64,000 nucleotides of DNA from Centrapalus pauciflorus (taxonomy: Eukaryota > Streptophyta > Magnoliopsida > Asterales > Asteraceae). Shown in pieces: positions 35,779 to 49,440 of this stretch. How positions within the stretch are numbered: position 1 is the first letter of the stretch; every line of letters begins with the position of its first letter. Below the pieces are notes generated by a model. That model was not told the origin of the DNA, made no database searches, and saw nothing but the letters and a program-made list of their open reading frames with translations. The DNA lies in the NCBI GenBank assembly GCA_020465985.1, contig JAANYP010009723.1, positions 184,586 to 248,585 on the forward strand, given 5' to 3'. A program made the position numbers and the translations under genes.

Positions 35779-37020
35779 ATGTCAGGAGAAGGTGGACCAT
35801 CAGGTGGTATGACCCCAGAGCAAGTCCTAAAAATGATGCAACAACTAATAACCCAGAATAATGAGCAACAAAACAAGTTTATGCTAGAGCAAATTGAATC
35901 AATAAAGAAAACTGAAAACCGAAATAAACATAAAAAGAAGCAAACTGAACAGTCAAGCGAATCAGATTCTGATAATGAGCATGTCAATCAACGAGTTGTG
36001 CAGCCAAAAGGCTGTAGATTTAAAGACTTCAAAGCGAGTGGTGCTATAACATTTGAAGGCACAGTAGATCCAATACAAGCGTTAGATTGGATAAGTCATA
36101 CTGAAGAAATCTTCAGTATCTCAGATTGTCTGGACAGCAATAGAGTTAAGTTTGCTACAGCACTGTTCGTTGGAGCTGCTAGAGCCTGGTGGAAAACACA
36201 AAGGAGCATCTATGGTGAGGAAGCAATTATGACACTCGACTGGGAGCAGTTCTTGGAGATGTTCAACGCCAAATACTGTCCAACAGATAAACAAGACGAA
36301 CTCGAGATGCAGTTGATGCAATTGAAACAAGGGACTAAGACTGTTGATGAATACGAGCATGAGTTTTCGAGACTTTGCGGCTACTCGTCATATCAAGTAG
36401 CAACAGAAGAGCATAAGATAAATCGATTCAGACCGGGTCTGAATCCAACATATAGAAGACAAATGAGTAGCATAAAATTCAAAACGAATCTCAGCATAGT
36501 GGAAGCAGCAAGAATGGTGGAGCGGGAATTCACAGATTCGAGTTGTGAACCCGTTATGATGGCTATAAGTCCTACATGTCCATCTCCACCTAAGAAACAG
36601 AAATCTAGTAGATTCTTTAGTTCATCAAAGTCCAGTCAGCAGCAGTCACAAGCATCCTCTACACCTCTGAAGACTAGAGTCTATTCCATACGATCAGAAG
36701 CACGAGTGTGTAAACGTTGTAACAAATTTCATAGCGGACGCTGCAACCCTAGAGATGTGACATGTTACACTTGTAACCGGAATGGACATGGAAGCAATGA
36801 GTGCCCAGAAAGAAACGACGTATGCTACAACTGTGGTGAGCGAGGACATTATGCCAATCATTGCCCAAATGTACACCGGCTTACTAATCAGGAACAACCA
36901 GTTGGCAGAGCAATCAAACAGAGTACTACAATGATACCTACAGCGGCACGAGCTTTCCATATAACTGCTGAGGATGCCGAGGAGACACCAGAAACGCCAA
37001 AAGACCACAATGGTAACTAA
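35779..37020 (+). CDS. Ty3/gypsy gag polyprotein, second copy (413 aa)
   Basis: Same architecture and length as the first copy: capsid domain, serine/lysine linker, CKRCNKFHSGRC, and two CCHC knuckles (CYTCNRNGHGSNEC and CYNCGERGHYANHC, zinc ligands kept). I count 21 nucleotide differences between the copies, 17 replacing and 4 silent, spread over the gene. That is about what unconstrained sequence would give, so neither copy seems to have been under strong selection since they separated. The frame is still open. Confidence 0.9.
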   Translation: MSGEGGPSGGMTPEQVLKMMQQLITQNNEQQNKFMLEQIESIKKTENRNKHKKKQTEQSSESDSDNEHVNQRVVQPKGCRFKDFKASGAITFEGTVDPIQALDWISHTEEIFSISDCLDSNRVKFATALFVGAARAWWKTQRSIYGEEAIMTLDWEQFLEMFNAKYCPTDKQDELEMQLMQLKQGTKTVDEYEHEFSRLCGYSSYQVATEEHKINRFRPGLNPTYRRQMSSIKFKTNLSIVEAARMVEREFTDSSCEPVMMAISPTCPSPPKKQKSSRFFSSSKSSQQQSQASSTPLKTRVYSIRSEARVCKRCNKFHSGRCNPRDVTCYTCNRNGHGSNECPERNDVCYNCGERGHYANHCPNVHRLTNQEQPVGRAIKQSTTMIPTAARAFHITAEDAEETPETPKDHNGN

Positions 37021-38258
37021 TAATAAGTGTCTAATATGATTAAAATGATTTAATTCCATTACCATATGAATTTCAATTCCAAAATAAGTATGGAGTTAAC
37101 TGTACAACCCTGTCATCGATAGTGAATAATGCGGATGACATATGGGTTGTATCAGTTGAAGTTACGATACAAATATTTTTCCAATCAGAAATTATACCTA
37201 TAAACCAATATAGTTATTGTAATCTGAATCGTGTATGATTCAAAAGCTCTAAGAAATCAAAAGTCTAATCCTAAGCACAAGCTACTTCGTAAATCCTTGT
37301 AATCTGAATGATTACAGCGTGTCTTATAATGAGACAGAGGTAGAAGTTGCTGATCCAATAAATATTAACGAAAAGAGTATTTGAATCAAGTAATTAAGCA
37401 CCAAATGTCAACTTGAATTGAAATAAAAGAAGTCAGAGGCACAAAGCGAGAGTGACAAAGAAATAGATTGAGATCTTTGTTAAGTCAAGCGATTAGTCAT
37501 GAGTGGCCAATGAAAAGCCTGTCATATGTCAAATAAATGTATGAATGGATTCTCATTATGTCGACGCGAGACTAGTGGGATATCGAATAAGGAATTCCTA
37601 TTGCACCTAACTACGCATAAAAAAAAAAGAGATTTTGCCAAAAGATGGAAGTAAAAATTTAAAATAAGAGATTTACTGATAAAAGACAAACCTAAGTTTG
37701 TATGTATAATTAAATGGAATTCTTATTCCATTTGTTTGTCAGTGTAAAGCAATTGCAAGTTTAGACAACAGTCAGTGCAAATCAGAAATCATCTAAGCGA
37801 TTGATGATGATGACATCATCAATAAATGAAATTGTTTTCTAAAGTACAAATATCAGACTCCCAAAAGCTCTGCAGCTAGTTCCAAAGGAAAATGAAAGAG
37901 AGATATGAGCTAAACTCATATATATTGAGTTGCTAGCTGAATTGAATAAGATATATTTTAAATCTCAAAGCATAAGTTCAAAATAGTAAAGATACAAATG
38001 ATAAGTCAGAGTTTCTAAAATGCATCAAAGTCAGTATAAATCAGCTAATTACCTATATAATATGGAAAATTAGTGAATGGACGGGTTGTAAAAGTCAAAG
38101 AAGCGAGATGTTATGAAAAGACAGATGGTGCTCCTTCAATAATCACCAAATGTTTGTGTCAGATATTTGGGAATTCATGTCTACCTTGTAATTCCTAACT
38201 ACGTTTATCTGAACATAGACAACTTCGGGGACGAAGTTATGCGTGGTGGAGCCCATTC
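37021..38258 (+). other. Non-coding 3' internal region of the second array unit
   Basis: Collinear with 30397-31634 apart from small indels (a longer A-run in the first, an extra ATTATACCTA-like stretch near 37,190 in the second). No pol. Ends with the same polypurine/pre-LTR context. Confidence 0.8.
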
Positions 38259-38366
38259 TGTAACGACCTAAACTTTAATCAACGACAATTAACAAAGCTT
38301 AACGTTAATTATAAGCTAAATGATATTGTTTTTAGAAGATTTAAAATATAAATTGCAAAGCTAGTG

Positions 38367-38446
<80 letters not shown>

Positions 38447-39805
38447 AATAAATAAAAACTTATTATTATTTAGATAAATACCCAAATGTGGGTTCTTCCC
38501 ATTATAATAGTTGCAAGAAAAATTCTGTGTTCTTTTTCTCTCAAAGCTACGGTTCCAAAAGAACGCCTGCTTTTGGCTTCGATTTCTCCTCCGTTTCTTG
38601 ATAAAATTCAACGATTCAAGTTGGAGATTGTTCACTAACGGACAACTTACAAGAATCCAGACCTTAGTTAAGGTAATTTCATGATTTAATCTCTTAATTG
38701 TGTGTGTGTGTGTGCAGCTGTGTGTGAACTGCAACTGCCGAAGAAAACCCATGCAGGAACCACCAATTTAAACTTCAAAATTGATAAATTATGTTGCATA
38801 AAAACTCATCCAAACCTTTGTGTGTTGATTGTGTGGTGTTTATGTGATGTACTGGGACATTAAAGGGAATTGGGCAAAGGCAGAAAGAAACAACCGAAAC
38901 CCACCATGCAATACCGAAACCTTGAAAGGTTTCGGTAATTCCAAACCAACCGAAACTATACAGAGACATACCAAAACTCCAAAGGTTTCGGTAACACTAG
39001 AAGCCACCAGAAACCAATACCGAGACCAAATGAAAACTACCGAAACCCGCAGATGGTACCCAAACCTTGAAAGGTTTCGGTGATTTGCTATCTACCGAAA
39101 CAAAATCAGAAACTGAAACCCACATGGCTACCGAGAACTTATGACAATACCGAAACCATGGATCAATACAGGGACCTACCGAGACTTCATAAATACCGAA
39201 ACCATATGGTTTCGGTAATCCTCTGCAATACACGAAACGAAGCATGTAGCAGCCGTGTATATATACATGTATGTATAGGTCTTGTATGCATGTGTTTGTG
39301 TGTGTCGAATGTATAGAAACAGAAGCAGTCCACCGTAAATAGGCATAGATAATTATGTGTATATATATATATCAGAAATGTGTGTGTGTGTGTACGGTGC
39401 ATAGTGTGTGCAGAATAGGAGAACAACAACTCCCAAAATGTGTGTGTGTATAGCTTTATATATATATATATATAATCATGTAGGAGCCTTCCTATTTGAT
39501 TTGCATGAAAAGAGTAGGTGAATATGTGCTGTATGTGTAAAGTAGAATGTGTGGGCAGCTTTATATATACATGTGTGTGCAGAGAAAGAAAAAGGGATGT
39601 GTGTGTGTGAGAAAAGCTGAAACAGAAAATAGTAGAACAATATTAATTCTTAGCAACCTTTTCAACTTTTTCTTAACATTTATAGAGTATGTATGTGTGC
39701 GGTCTTAATAAAACAAGAACTATATACCTACAAATACCGAAACTTTCTCAACAGTTTCGGTAATTATGAAACAAACAAAATAGGTAAGGATGTATATTAT
39801 TCCGA

Positions 39806-39863
<58 letters not shown>

Positions 39864-41685
39864 TGTGTGTGTGTGTATGTGTGTTTGATGATATGCATTT
39901 AGAAATCATGACAGTAAGTGTTTCATAAGTTTAAAACGGAAAGAAAGCAATTAGCATAAGTTTATGTTTAATAAACACAAGACATATAATTCATAACACT
40001 TAAATGATATTCAAATATATGATCAATGAGATAATTTGATATTCGCATATGATATTTGGATTATAAAATCCAATTGAAAGCATATTATATTCTTATTTTA
40101 TAAAATATAGTACCATGATCAAGCATACATATTTAAGTCAAAATACATACAAATATGGGGACATTTAATCGTCAACTAAGTTCATTAAATGCTCTTACAT
40201 GTTTTAATGTAGATTCAAAATGAGCAAACGAAAGCCAATAAAGAATTAATAAAGTCACACATGTCCATGAAAAACGACAAAAATGCTTATAAGTCATTTA
40301 AATCGTGTTCATAATTTTTATATGGCAATTATAATTATTGAACCTTGAATGAAGATTCTGATGAAATTATTGGCCATATTCATCTTAATATAATCAAGAT
40401 ATGAGCCTTTGAGATTAAAGACCAACGAAAGAACACTGAATTTATTATTCAAATGATTCAAAGACTAATAAATATCAGAAATGATATTAATAACAGATTG
40501 AGCAACAAGCAAAATGGCAAGCATCTGAAAGACTGACGTAAGTCAGATAGTGGTTCTAACCCACTGCAGATTGTGAGCAACAGAGCCAGAGCCAGAAAGT
40601 GCAAAATATCCCGTTTTTGTGAGTTGTAGATTTTACTTTAAATGCAAATTATGTGAATTGAGACTTTTGTTGCATGATCCTGATTTTTGGCATTCTGATC
40701 TTGAGCTTATTGATATATATTATCATAGTATATTTACTATGATTTGTTGAGCTGAGCATTTATTCTTCCAGAATCTATTTCATTGACGAGTCATTTGATT
40801 GTTAAGCATAACTCCATCACTATTGCTCAGTGTTGGGTTAATGTTAGGCTTATGATGTGCTGATTTACGTGATGAAAGCACAGAGGGTAGCTAGAGCTGA
40901 GCATTCCGATGATATCCATATAGAGCTTTTACTGGTAGCTAGCCCAGTACGTGGCTGATCCCCACTAATGATGCGTGTGTATGGATTTATCATCATCCGA
41001 GCATTCCTTATGAATTTGTCTAAAAGTCTCAAGAGCAAGAACAGTTTTATAACTGGAAGCTGAGCAAAGTCGCGCATCAAAAGAGCATTAATTGGCCAAT
41101 GACCCTTCGAGATTGAGCTGTGCATGATTGTCTAAAAGTCTCAAGAGCAACAACAGTTTTATAACTGGGAGCTGAGCAAAGTCGCGCATCAAAAGAGCAT
41201 TAATTGGCCAATGACCCTTCGAGATTGAGCTGTGCATGAGCCTAGTGCAGTGCATATAGAGCTGAGCCGTGCATGAGCCGAGTGCAGTGCATGTGCTTCC
41301 GCGTTCATAATTGCATGTTAAATGTGAAATTCTACATTCTCACTAAGCAAATAAGCTTACCCGTTGTTGCATTATTTTTTCAGGTAAAGGCAAAGGATTG
41401 GCTGGACCTAGTTCATAGGTCAGGACTTTGAAAGAGCTTGAAGTGCATTAGAACCTGTTCCAATACCTTGGTACTTGATTGAAGATTGAGCTTTGGGGTT
41501 TGGGCTAGTTTATATTATGATGATTTGATGTTTTAGTCTAGAAGTTTGTGCCTTATACTTAAAATTTGTCTCTGATTGTAATTAACTTTTATTCCGCAAC
41601 TGTTAATTTTATGTTAGTTTCATGATTGATATTGCGTTGCTACTGGGCCTTGACTTGAGACCTTTGAGAAATCTTGGGTCTCACA
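38259..41685 (+). repeat. Third LTR of the tandem gypsy array, 3,427 bp
   Basis: TGTAACGACC to GGGTCTCACA. It is followed by TATGTAAAAG, the leader of the surrounding copia element, instead of a primer binding site, so it is the true 3' end of the array. The target duplication cannot be checked because the left end of the array is truncated. Contains (AAT)n at 38,365-38,439 and (AT)n at 39,790-39,859. Confidence 0.9.
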
Positions 41686-42097
41686 TATGTAAAAGAATCA
41701 ATAATCATAATTGTTAGTATTCATAAATTAAATAAATTTCAGATTGTTAGATTGCGTAAATAAATGTTAGTAAACAGAAAATAAATGTTAGATTGCATAA
41801 ATAAATGTTAGTTGCGGAAAGTAAATGTTAGTAACAATAAATAGATGTTAGTTAACATAAATAAGTAGGAGGCTTAGCTTTCCATAAATGTTAGTAATAA
41901 GAATATGAAAAAGAATAAATGTTAGTATATATAAATAAAAGTTTAGTAAACGTTAGTAGTCCTTGTATCCAATATGTAGTCATTTAGTTGTCAATTATGG
42001 TCTTTAACCATATATTTTGTTTTCAATTTATTTCATACCTTGAGTGAAGGGTGATTCTTGATTTGGTTGAGATATTGAGCTCCTCGTGCTGATAACG
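41686..42097 (-). other. 5' leader and primer binding site of the interrupted copia element
   Basis: On the minus strand, CGTTATCAGCACGAGGA (42097-42081) directly follows the LTR end and is the primer binding site type seen in a subset of plant copia elements. The leader then contains about ten copies of an ATAAATGTTAG-like unit (41,755-41,960 on the plus strand) at irregular spacing. No gag follows; the gypsy array begins at once. Confidence 0.75.
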
Positions 42098-42325
42098 TGT
42101 TATAATCTAACAGAAACTCAGATATTAAGAAATCACCAAGAGTTGTGAAAACCTTTTTGATGCATATATCTTTCTCTATAAACTCATCCATTTGATAAAT
42201 CTTGATGAACCTATTTATATACAAAAAATCACTATTCCCTATTTAATGAAATTACTATTTGATGTTGGTTGTACACTTGGTAAAAGAAGAAAAGAATTCA
42301 TCATCCATAACTATTGTCCTTTTAT

Positions 42326-42329
<4 letters not shown>
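42098..42329 (-). repeat. 5' LTR (232 bp) of the large interrupted copia element
   Basis: Same length and ends as the LTR at 23648-23879, with six substitutions. Its outer side abuts (AT)n, like the partner LTR, so the pair delimits one insertion of 18.7 kb including nested elements. Confidence 0.9.

Positions 42330-42401
<72 letters not shown>
42330..42401. repeat. (AT)n microsatellite, right flank of the copia insertion
   Basis: About 36 AT units, the other half of the tract at 23548-23647. Confidence 0.95.
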
Positions 42402-42404
<3 letters not shown>

Positions 42405-42736
42405 AATTTAATTTTAATAATAAATGCAAATATAATTAAATTTGAATTGAATATAAATTAGATAAGATAGGTATAGATTTTGAATTTAAATAATAAAAAG
42501 TATTAAATACTAAAAAATAAATAATTACTTATATTTTAAAAATATAAATAGTTTATTCGTCACTGTTAATTTAATTTTTGATATCTATCAAACAAGATTT
42601 TCTAAAATACTTTTAATTAAATAAAATAAAATTATTATATCATAGACAACAAAAACATGTTATTAAATAAATTGAAAATAACCATAAAAAGTATTAATTA
42701 GTTATATACATATAGTGAAATTATTGTTATATATGA

Positions 42737-43036
42737 TATGTTTCAAGAGATGAGTACCACTTATCATGCAGTGTACCTGAAGTTATCATATTTTAATACA
42801 TTTTAATTTTTCTCTACAAATATGTTTTAATTAACATTTTAGAGGTTATATGTAAATTACTTATACTTTCACATCTCCTGACTCGTTAAAAATAACGTGA
42901 ACATACCCTTTTATAAATTTGGATGTACGTGAATGCACATTATTTGATGCATGATTTTATACACTTAGAATGTGAGAATGTGCATGAAGTTTATATATCA
43001 TTTGTGTAATGTTAGTTAAAAATGTTTACGAAATAA
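42737..43036. mobile_element. Left part of a MITE split by the CACTA element
   Basis: Starts TTTCAAGAGATGAGTACCACTTATCATGCAG (aligned over its length with the MITE at 32911; see its GAGTACCACC arm). The right end is found beyond the CACTA element at 45,371-45,430, ending TACTCACTTGAAC. The CACTA target duplication TAA marks the cut. Confidence 0.65.
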
Positions 43037-45370
43037 CACTTCAAAAAATATGTCATTTAGTGGCACACAACAAGTGCCGCTAAAATCTAAAGAAGTGCCA
43101 CTAAAGACCATTTTGGGAATCGGTGGCAGACAAAAAAAGTGTCACTAAGGACGGTGCCACTAAAAGGCTTTAGTGACACTTCTCGGTTGTGTTGCTGCAA
43201 CCTTTTCGAGATTTAGTAACACTTCTAGGTTGTGTTGCTGTAGCCTTTTCGAGATTTAGTGACACTTTATTTTTGTGTCAGTATACTTTTTTAAGATCTA
43301 GTGACACTTTATTCTCAGAACTTTTGCAAGCTTATACACACATCACAAGCTTATTATACTTAGCTTCATTTGATTGCTACATGATAAATACTTTATAGAC
43401 TTGAAATTCTAATTGTTTTGACTGTTGAATAAAAACATCAGAGACTTACATCCAAGTTAAGTCTTGGATGTTTCTTTTTCTTGCATTACAAACACACGCA
43501 CACACTCTGTACATTTATGTTTCTGTTTTGATCAATTTCCAGCAACAATTGCAAGTAGGGATGTGTGGAATGACCGGAAAACCGAACCGAAACCGAAACC
43601 GGAACCGATTGGAACCGATTTTTGGTATTCGGTTTGGTTATCGGTTCTTATAATTTTTAATATGCATGTGTGTGTGTGCTTATACATCAAATAGAAGCCT
43701 GCAACACAGTGAAATTCTGTTTTTGTTTTGATCAAAGCACTCATGACTTAGATACTTGGGTTGCTGGTATGAACATTAAACACACAAAAAGATTGATATG
43801 GCTGCTAATTATTTCTGTTTTTGTCATCAATTTTCAACTTGAAGATAGATGATAGTATGACCTAATTAGAAACCAATAATTAAAAGCACCAAATTTCAAA
43901 TTGCAGTTTTAGGGACTAGAAGCTTAGATCGTAAGAAAAAAATAAGAAAAAAAAATGAAACAACAGTTCAAATCAAATCAGAATAAATAGATGAAATCAG
44001 AGAATATAAATGTAGATGCAAATGCAGTTAGAAATCAAAGGCATGACATGTATCCAGACATTGAGGGAAAAATTATTTGTGAAGAAAACACGTATATAGT
44101 ATTAGAGTTCAGAATAACCAAAAAAGCACCAGGAAATATTTAAGTTGTGGAGATCAAACTAACAAAATTTATAAGTGTAACACAAAGGCTCATGAATATA
44201 ATTATGATCAAGGATTCACATTAGATGGATTCAATTCAAACCAAGGGTGCAAATGGAAGGACTCATAACAATTCTACAATACTTTGAAAGCATTTTATAT
44301 TCCAAACTTCAAACCGCGAACACCTTCAGCACCCAAAATCCAAATCAAAATCCAAATCAACACTTTTCAGGTGTCATGACTCAAGTGCTTATATGTTTCA
44401 AACCTATGATGCAACAAACAACACATGTCACAAGTGTAATGCCCAATGACAATAGTAACATACTGAAAAATATGTTCTAAACCACCATCATGCTTGCTAC
44501 ATCTACACATAGCAAAACCGAGACCAACATAAACTAAAAAAATTTCTCATAGGCATTTCATCAAACACGTAATGTGCATGAAATTTTGTACCATCATATT
44601 CATATAAGGAGCATGAAATCATCAATGAGAAAATGGTAAGCTAACCTTATTCTTCAAAATTATAATCGAATCTGCCTTCATTGTTGAACCAGGTTGCTTC
44701 TCCAATGATCTAAATCAAATAATGAACAGAATTAAAGTCTATAAACATAACTGAAATCCAAGTGTCGAGAAACAACAGAACATATAAAATTAAAATAAGA
44801 ATGAAGATGAACTGAAGATGATTTCGAACTGAGGATGAACAATATATATGGTCGATTTTAGTAAAATTATTAAAATTAATACTCCAGATACCTCGAACTG
44901 AATATGATTTCGAAGCCTGATGAGAGAGAAGCCGGGAACGAGGAAGACGAGTCGGGAATGATGAAGACGACAACGTATCAGAACGAGGAAGAAGAAACGA
45001 GGAAGACAGAGGGGCAGACGGCGTATGCTTCAGGAGGATTTAGTATTAGGTTAAGAAATTTTGGGTGGAGGGAATTTAGGCGCCATATTGTTTTAGTAAT
45101 GCAGTGACAGATTGATTTTTAAGAAAAAATTAAAACAATTATTTGATGACATTCTTTTTTAAAGTATCAGAAAATTAATCAATCTATGTTAACACATGAA
45201 AATTTCTATCACTGTAGGCATGAACAATAATGACAAAAAACATAAAATGCCACTATATCCTTAAAAACATTTTATGACACTTATATTCTGCCAGTAAAAA
45301 CAAAGTATAGTGGCACATAAATATTTGCCACTAAATGTGTGTGCCACTAAATGGCTCTTTTTTTGTAGTG
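43037..45370. mobile_element. Non-autonomous CACTA (En/Spm) element, 2,334 bp, TSD TAA
   Basis: Left end CACTTCAAAAAATATG; right end, reverse complemented, CACTACAAAAAAAGAG. Both are followed by CATTTAGTGGCACAC-like sequence. TAA flanks each end (43034-43036 and 45371-45373), the 3-bp duplication typical of CACTA elements. Subterminal repeats of TTTAGTGACACTT and GTTGTGTTGCTGNNNCCTTTTCGAGA occur two to three times near the left end, and GTGGCACA/GCCACTAAAT at the right. A plus-strand frame at 44904-45107 (glutamate-rich) is unrecognised. No transposase. Confidence 0.85.
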
Positions 45371-45430
45371 TAATATTTTTAATAATGATATATTCGGGTG
45401 TGCATTAAAATAAGTTTACTCACTTGAACG

Positions 45431-46294
45431 TGTGTATTTATATTCTCCTTATTTGTATTATACCATCATAATATATAATATACCCTTGATTTTTTATATT
45501 ATTAAAATATTATATTTTCTTATATATAAACTAGGTTTGTTTAACACGCGCATTGCAGCGGGATCATAAATTATATTTTTATAAATATGTTACTTTAAAA
45601 TAATAAAATAACGTTAGTTACCATCGTGATTTTATAAATGGAAAGAATTTGACTTATAAACCAACTAAGTAATAGTAACCCTTTCTTACTTGTATTTAGT
45701 ACCTCATACTTGCTTTTCTTGTAATTAACCAAGAAGGAACTACAAATGGATATGGACCGAGAACAAATAAACCTCATTGACATATTTTTTTTAAAGAAAG
45801 ACAGCGGCGAGATGATGTTAACTTTCCAGATTTTTGTAATGTTATTTATTCAATGTAATATGACTTAATTTGTTCCTTTTTTCGATAATAGAGAGATCTA
45901 AATGAACATTTGAGAAGGTTGCGGCAAGATAGCCGTCGTAGCCTGTAGGGCTGTTTTTATTATGGAGATGATGAGGCCTTGCTTCTGAAGTTGCTAAAGT
46001 TGCTGGCCGCACCTGATCAAGTTGTAAATATACACATCAGGTTGCCATATCAAGCATTTTTTTTCGGTGAATGAACATGAAGGATGATGACGAAGAGAAC
46101 CAGCAATGGGGAGACATACACTAGAGTTTGATTTTTCATAATATATAAAACATCATGATGAGTACATTCAACAACAGGAAGACACTGCACCATCCGACTT
46201 CAACCACTAACGATGTAGGATCGATTGTTGTATTGTGTTTTTGTCGGGTTCGTTTCCGGTGGTTATGGTGTTGCAAAATGTACTATAGCTTTAT
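45431..46294. other. AT-rich spacer with a possible Helitron-like end
   Basis: Near 45,528 is TCTTATATATAAACTAGG followed by AACACGCGCATTGCAGCGGG, a pattern I associate with 5' ends of plant Helitron-type elements. No matching CTRR hairpin end could be assigned. No gene recognised. Confidence 0.35.
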
Positions 46295-46479
46295 ACCGGC
46301 TTGTTTTTTTTTCTGTTCCTCCTGTTTTTTCTTTGTATTCAACTCCAATTCTCTCAAATTTTTATCAATTCTTGCAAGCTCAAGCTTAAATGCTTCTATC
46401 TTCATCTTGCTCTCGTTCAGTTTTTCTTGTGCATGGCATTTTGCACCCTCCAAAGCATGCACTTTGATATCTCTTTTCC
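46295..46479 (-). pseudogene. INCENP-like exon fragment (second copy)
   Basis: On the minus strand, from a splice-acceptor-like TTTCTTGAAG, the frame reads GKRDIKVHALEGAKCHAQ, then ESKMKIEAFKLELARID and KKKQEEQKKKQAG, matching the charged-helix exon of the gene at 19,843-19,650. It breaks off at about 46,295, where similarity ends, so the IN-box is missing. The upstream intron sequence is also shared up to about 47,010. Part of a duplicated genomic segment rather than a processed copy, since intron sequence is included. Confidence 0.75.
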
Positions 46480-47010
46480 CTTCAAGAAACAAAAGGAAGG
46501 ACACAAGAATATTTGACAAGCTAGTCTACGTAAAAAAAATTAATTAAGCAAATGCCAAATAGTTTATATATACAAGTCTGTGTCGTGTAGACTAACTACA
46601 CATAATACAATATGTAACCAATCAATTTGATTGTTGTTGAAATCAAGATAACTAGAAGTATATTCCTTTATTAATCCATTACTCTTCATACATTCAAGAA
46701 ACATAACTCATAAAAATCTACGAGTTGTTTACGAATCTTTATATAGCTTATTGAATTAAGTGTCAGCCGAAAATTTACACTAACAACAATTGTTGCCCGT
46801 TCATTTAACATTCGTGAAACAAAAGAACTTTACAGCTCTGTTGGAACAATGTTACAAGAAAGTAAAGGGATGAGAAAAAGATAGATTCACAGTAACTATT
46901 AAATCACGTGCAAGTATGTACATTTTGTGTGTAATGTTGGAGTTTATCTTAATGGTCAAGATATTTTGTACGTTTTAGATAAATATAGAATAGGCATTAG
47001 TTGAACCCTT
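46295..47010. repeat. Duplicate of the 19.65-20.37 kb segment
   Basis: Beyond the exon, shared phrases in the same order include TTTATATATACAA, CACATAATNCAATATGTA, AGCTTATTGAA, TTGNAACAATGTTNCAAGA and AGGATGAGAAAAAGA/GGGATGAGAAAAAGA. Divergence is clearly greater than between the gypsy array copies, so this duplication is older than the transposon nest. Confidence 0.75.
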
Positions 47011-47286
47011 AGGTTTATATTTCTTATGTGTATATACACATGGTCGGATCTTTGGTGTCCCTAAGATTGCAGGAGTTTTCTAACTAACAATCGTCTTCTT
47101 TCTCAATTAATGATTTTTGAAATATGATTAACACATGCAAATGATTTTTCAGTTGTCGTTACTTTGCGTGGGTAGACCCCTAGTCGTACAAAAATGGTTT
47201 ATGTATATAAATCAGTGTAGTAGGGGTATGCATGTCGATTTTGTATTTTTATCAATATACTTTTTTCCTTTGACTATATCCACTTT

Positions 47287-48664
<1,378 letters not shown>

Positions 48665-49440
48665 CACTGACTGACGATAAACTTATAAACTTAATTTATT
48701 TAATAGCTCACAAGTTAATAATGTATTGATACTAAAATAACATAAAAATTATTAAAGATATTATATAAAATTCAAATAGTTATAAGCTAAATATATTAAA
48801 TAAATAGTTAATGTAAGAAAATGATTATATCTATAATTAAAAAAAGTTTCAATATAATAACATTATAATGTATCGAGTAATCAGTATATGATCCATTATT
48901 AATTTATTATATATTATATAGTTATATTCAATATTTACATATAATTTTATTTTGTAGTAATAAATAATTTAAAATCACACTCTCATATATGCGAAACTTG
49001 TATTTTAAAAAAAATGATTATATTGATAACATAATTTTAATTTCATATCAAAATCAATGAAAATAAAATTTTAAAACATTTAATTTTATTCACTTTTATA
49101 AATAGTGGTTAAATTAAATAGTAAATAGTATTTGTTTTTTAAAGTAATTTAAAAAATAAATTGATAGAGTTATATTAGAAAAATTAGGAGAGAAAATAAA
49201 ATTTTGATTAAAGAAACTGTATGTGTCATTAAACATTTGCTTTATTATTATATATAGATATAGATTAGGAATATTTACTATAATCATATAAAAATTATAA
49301 TTTTATTTGAAAATGTATTTATTCTATAATAGAACATACTTTAATTTTCAGTACATTTATGATTTTCTTTGTTGGTTTGTTATTCTTAAAATCATTTTGT
49401 TTTTATTCTAATTTATTTCGTTATTGTACATATTCAGAGT
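48665..49440. other. Continuation of the 13.5-kb paralogous segment, interrupted by about 550 bp
   Basis: 48,665-48,712 matches 13,489-13,527 and 49,266-49,335 matches 13,530-13,605. The DNA between (48,713-49,262) is extra and ends in TTATTATATATAGATATAGAT, so it looks like an inserted element, family not identified. Confidence 0.55.
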
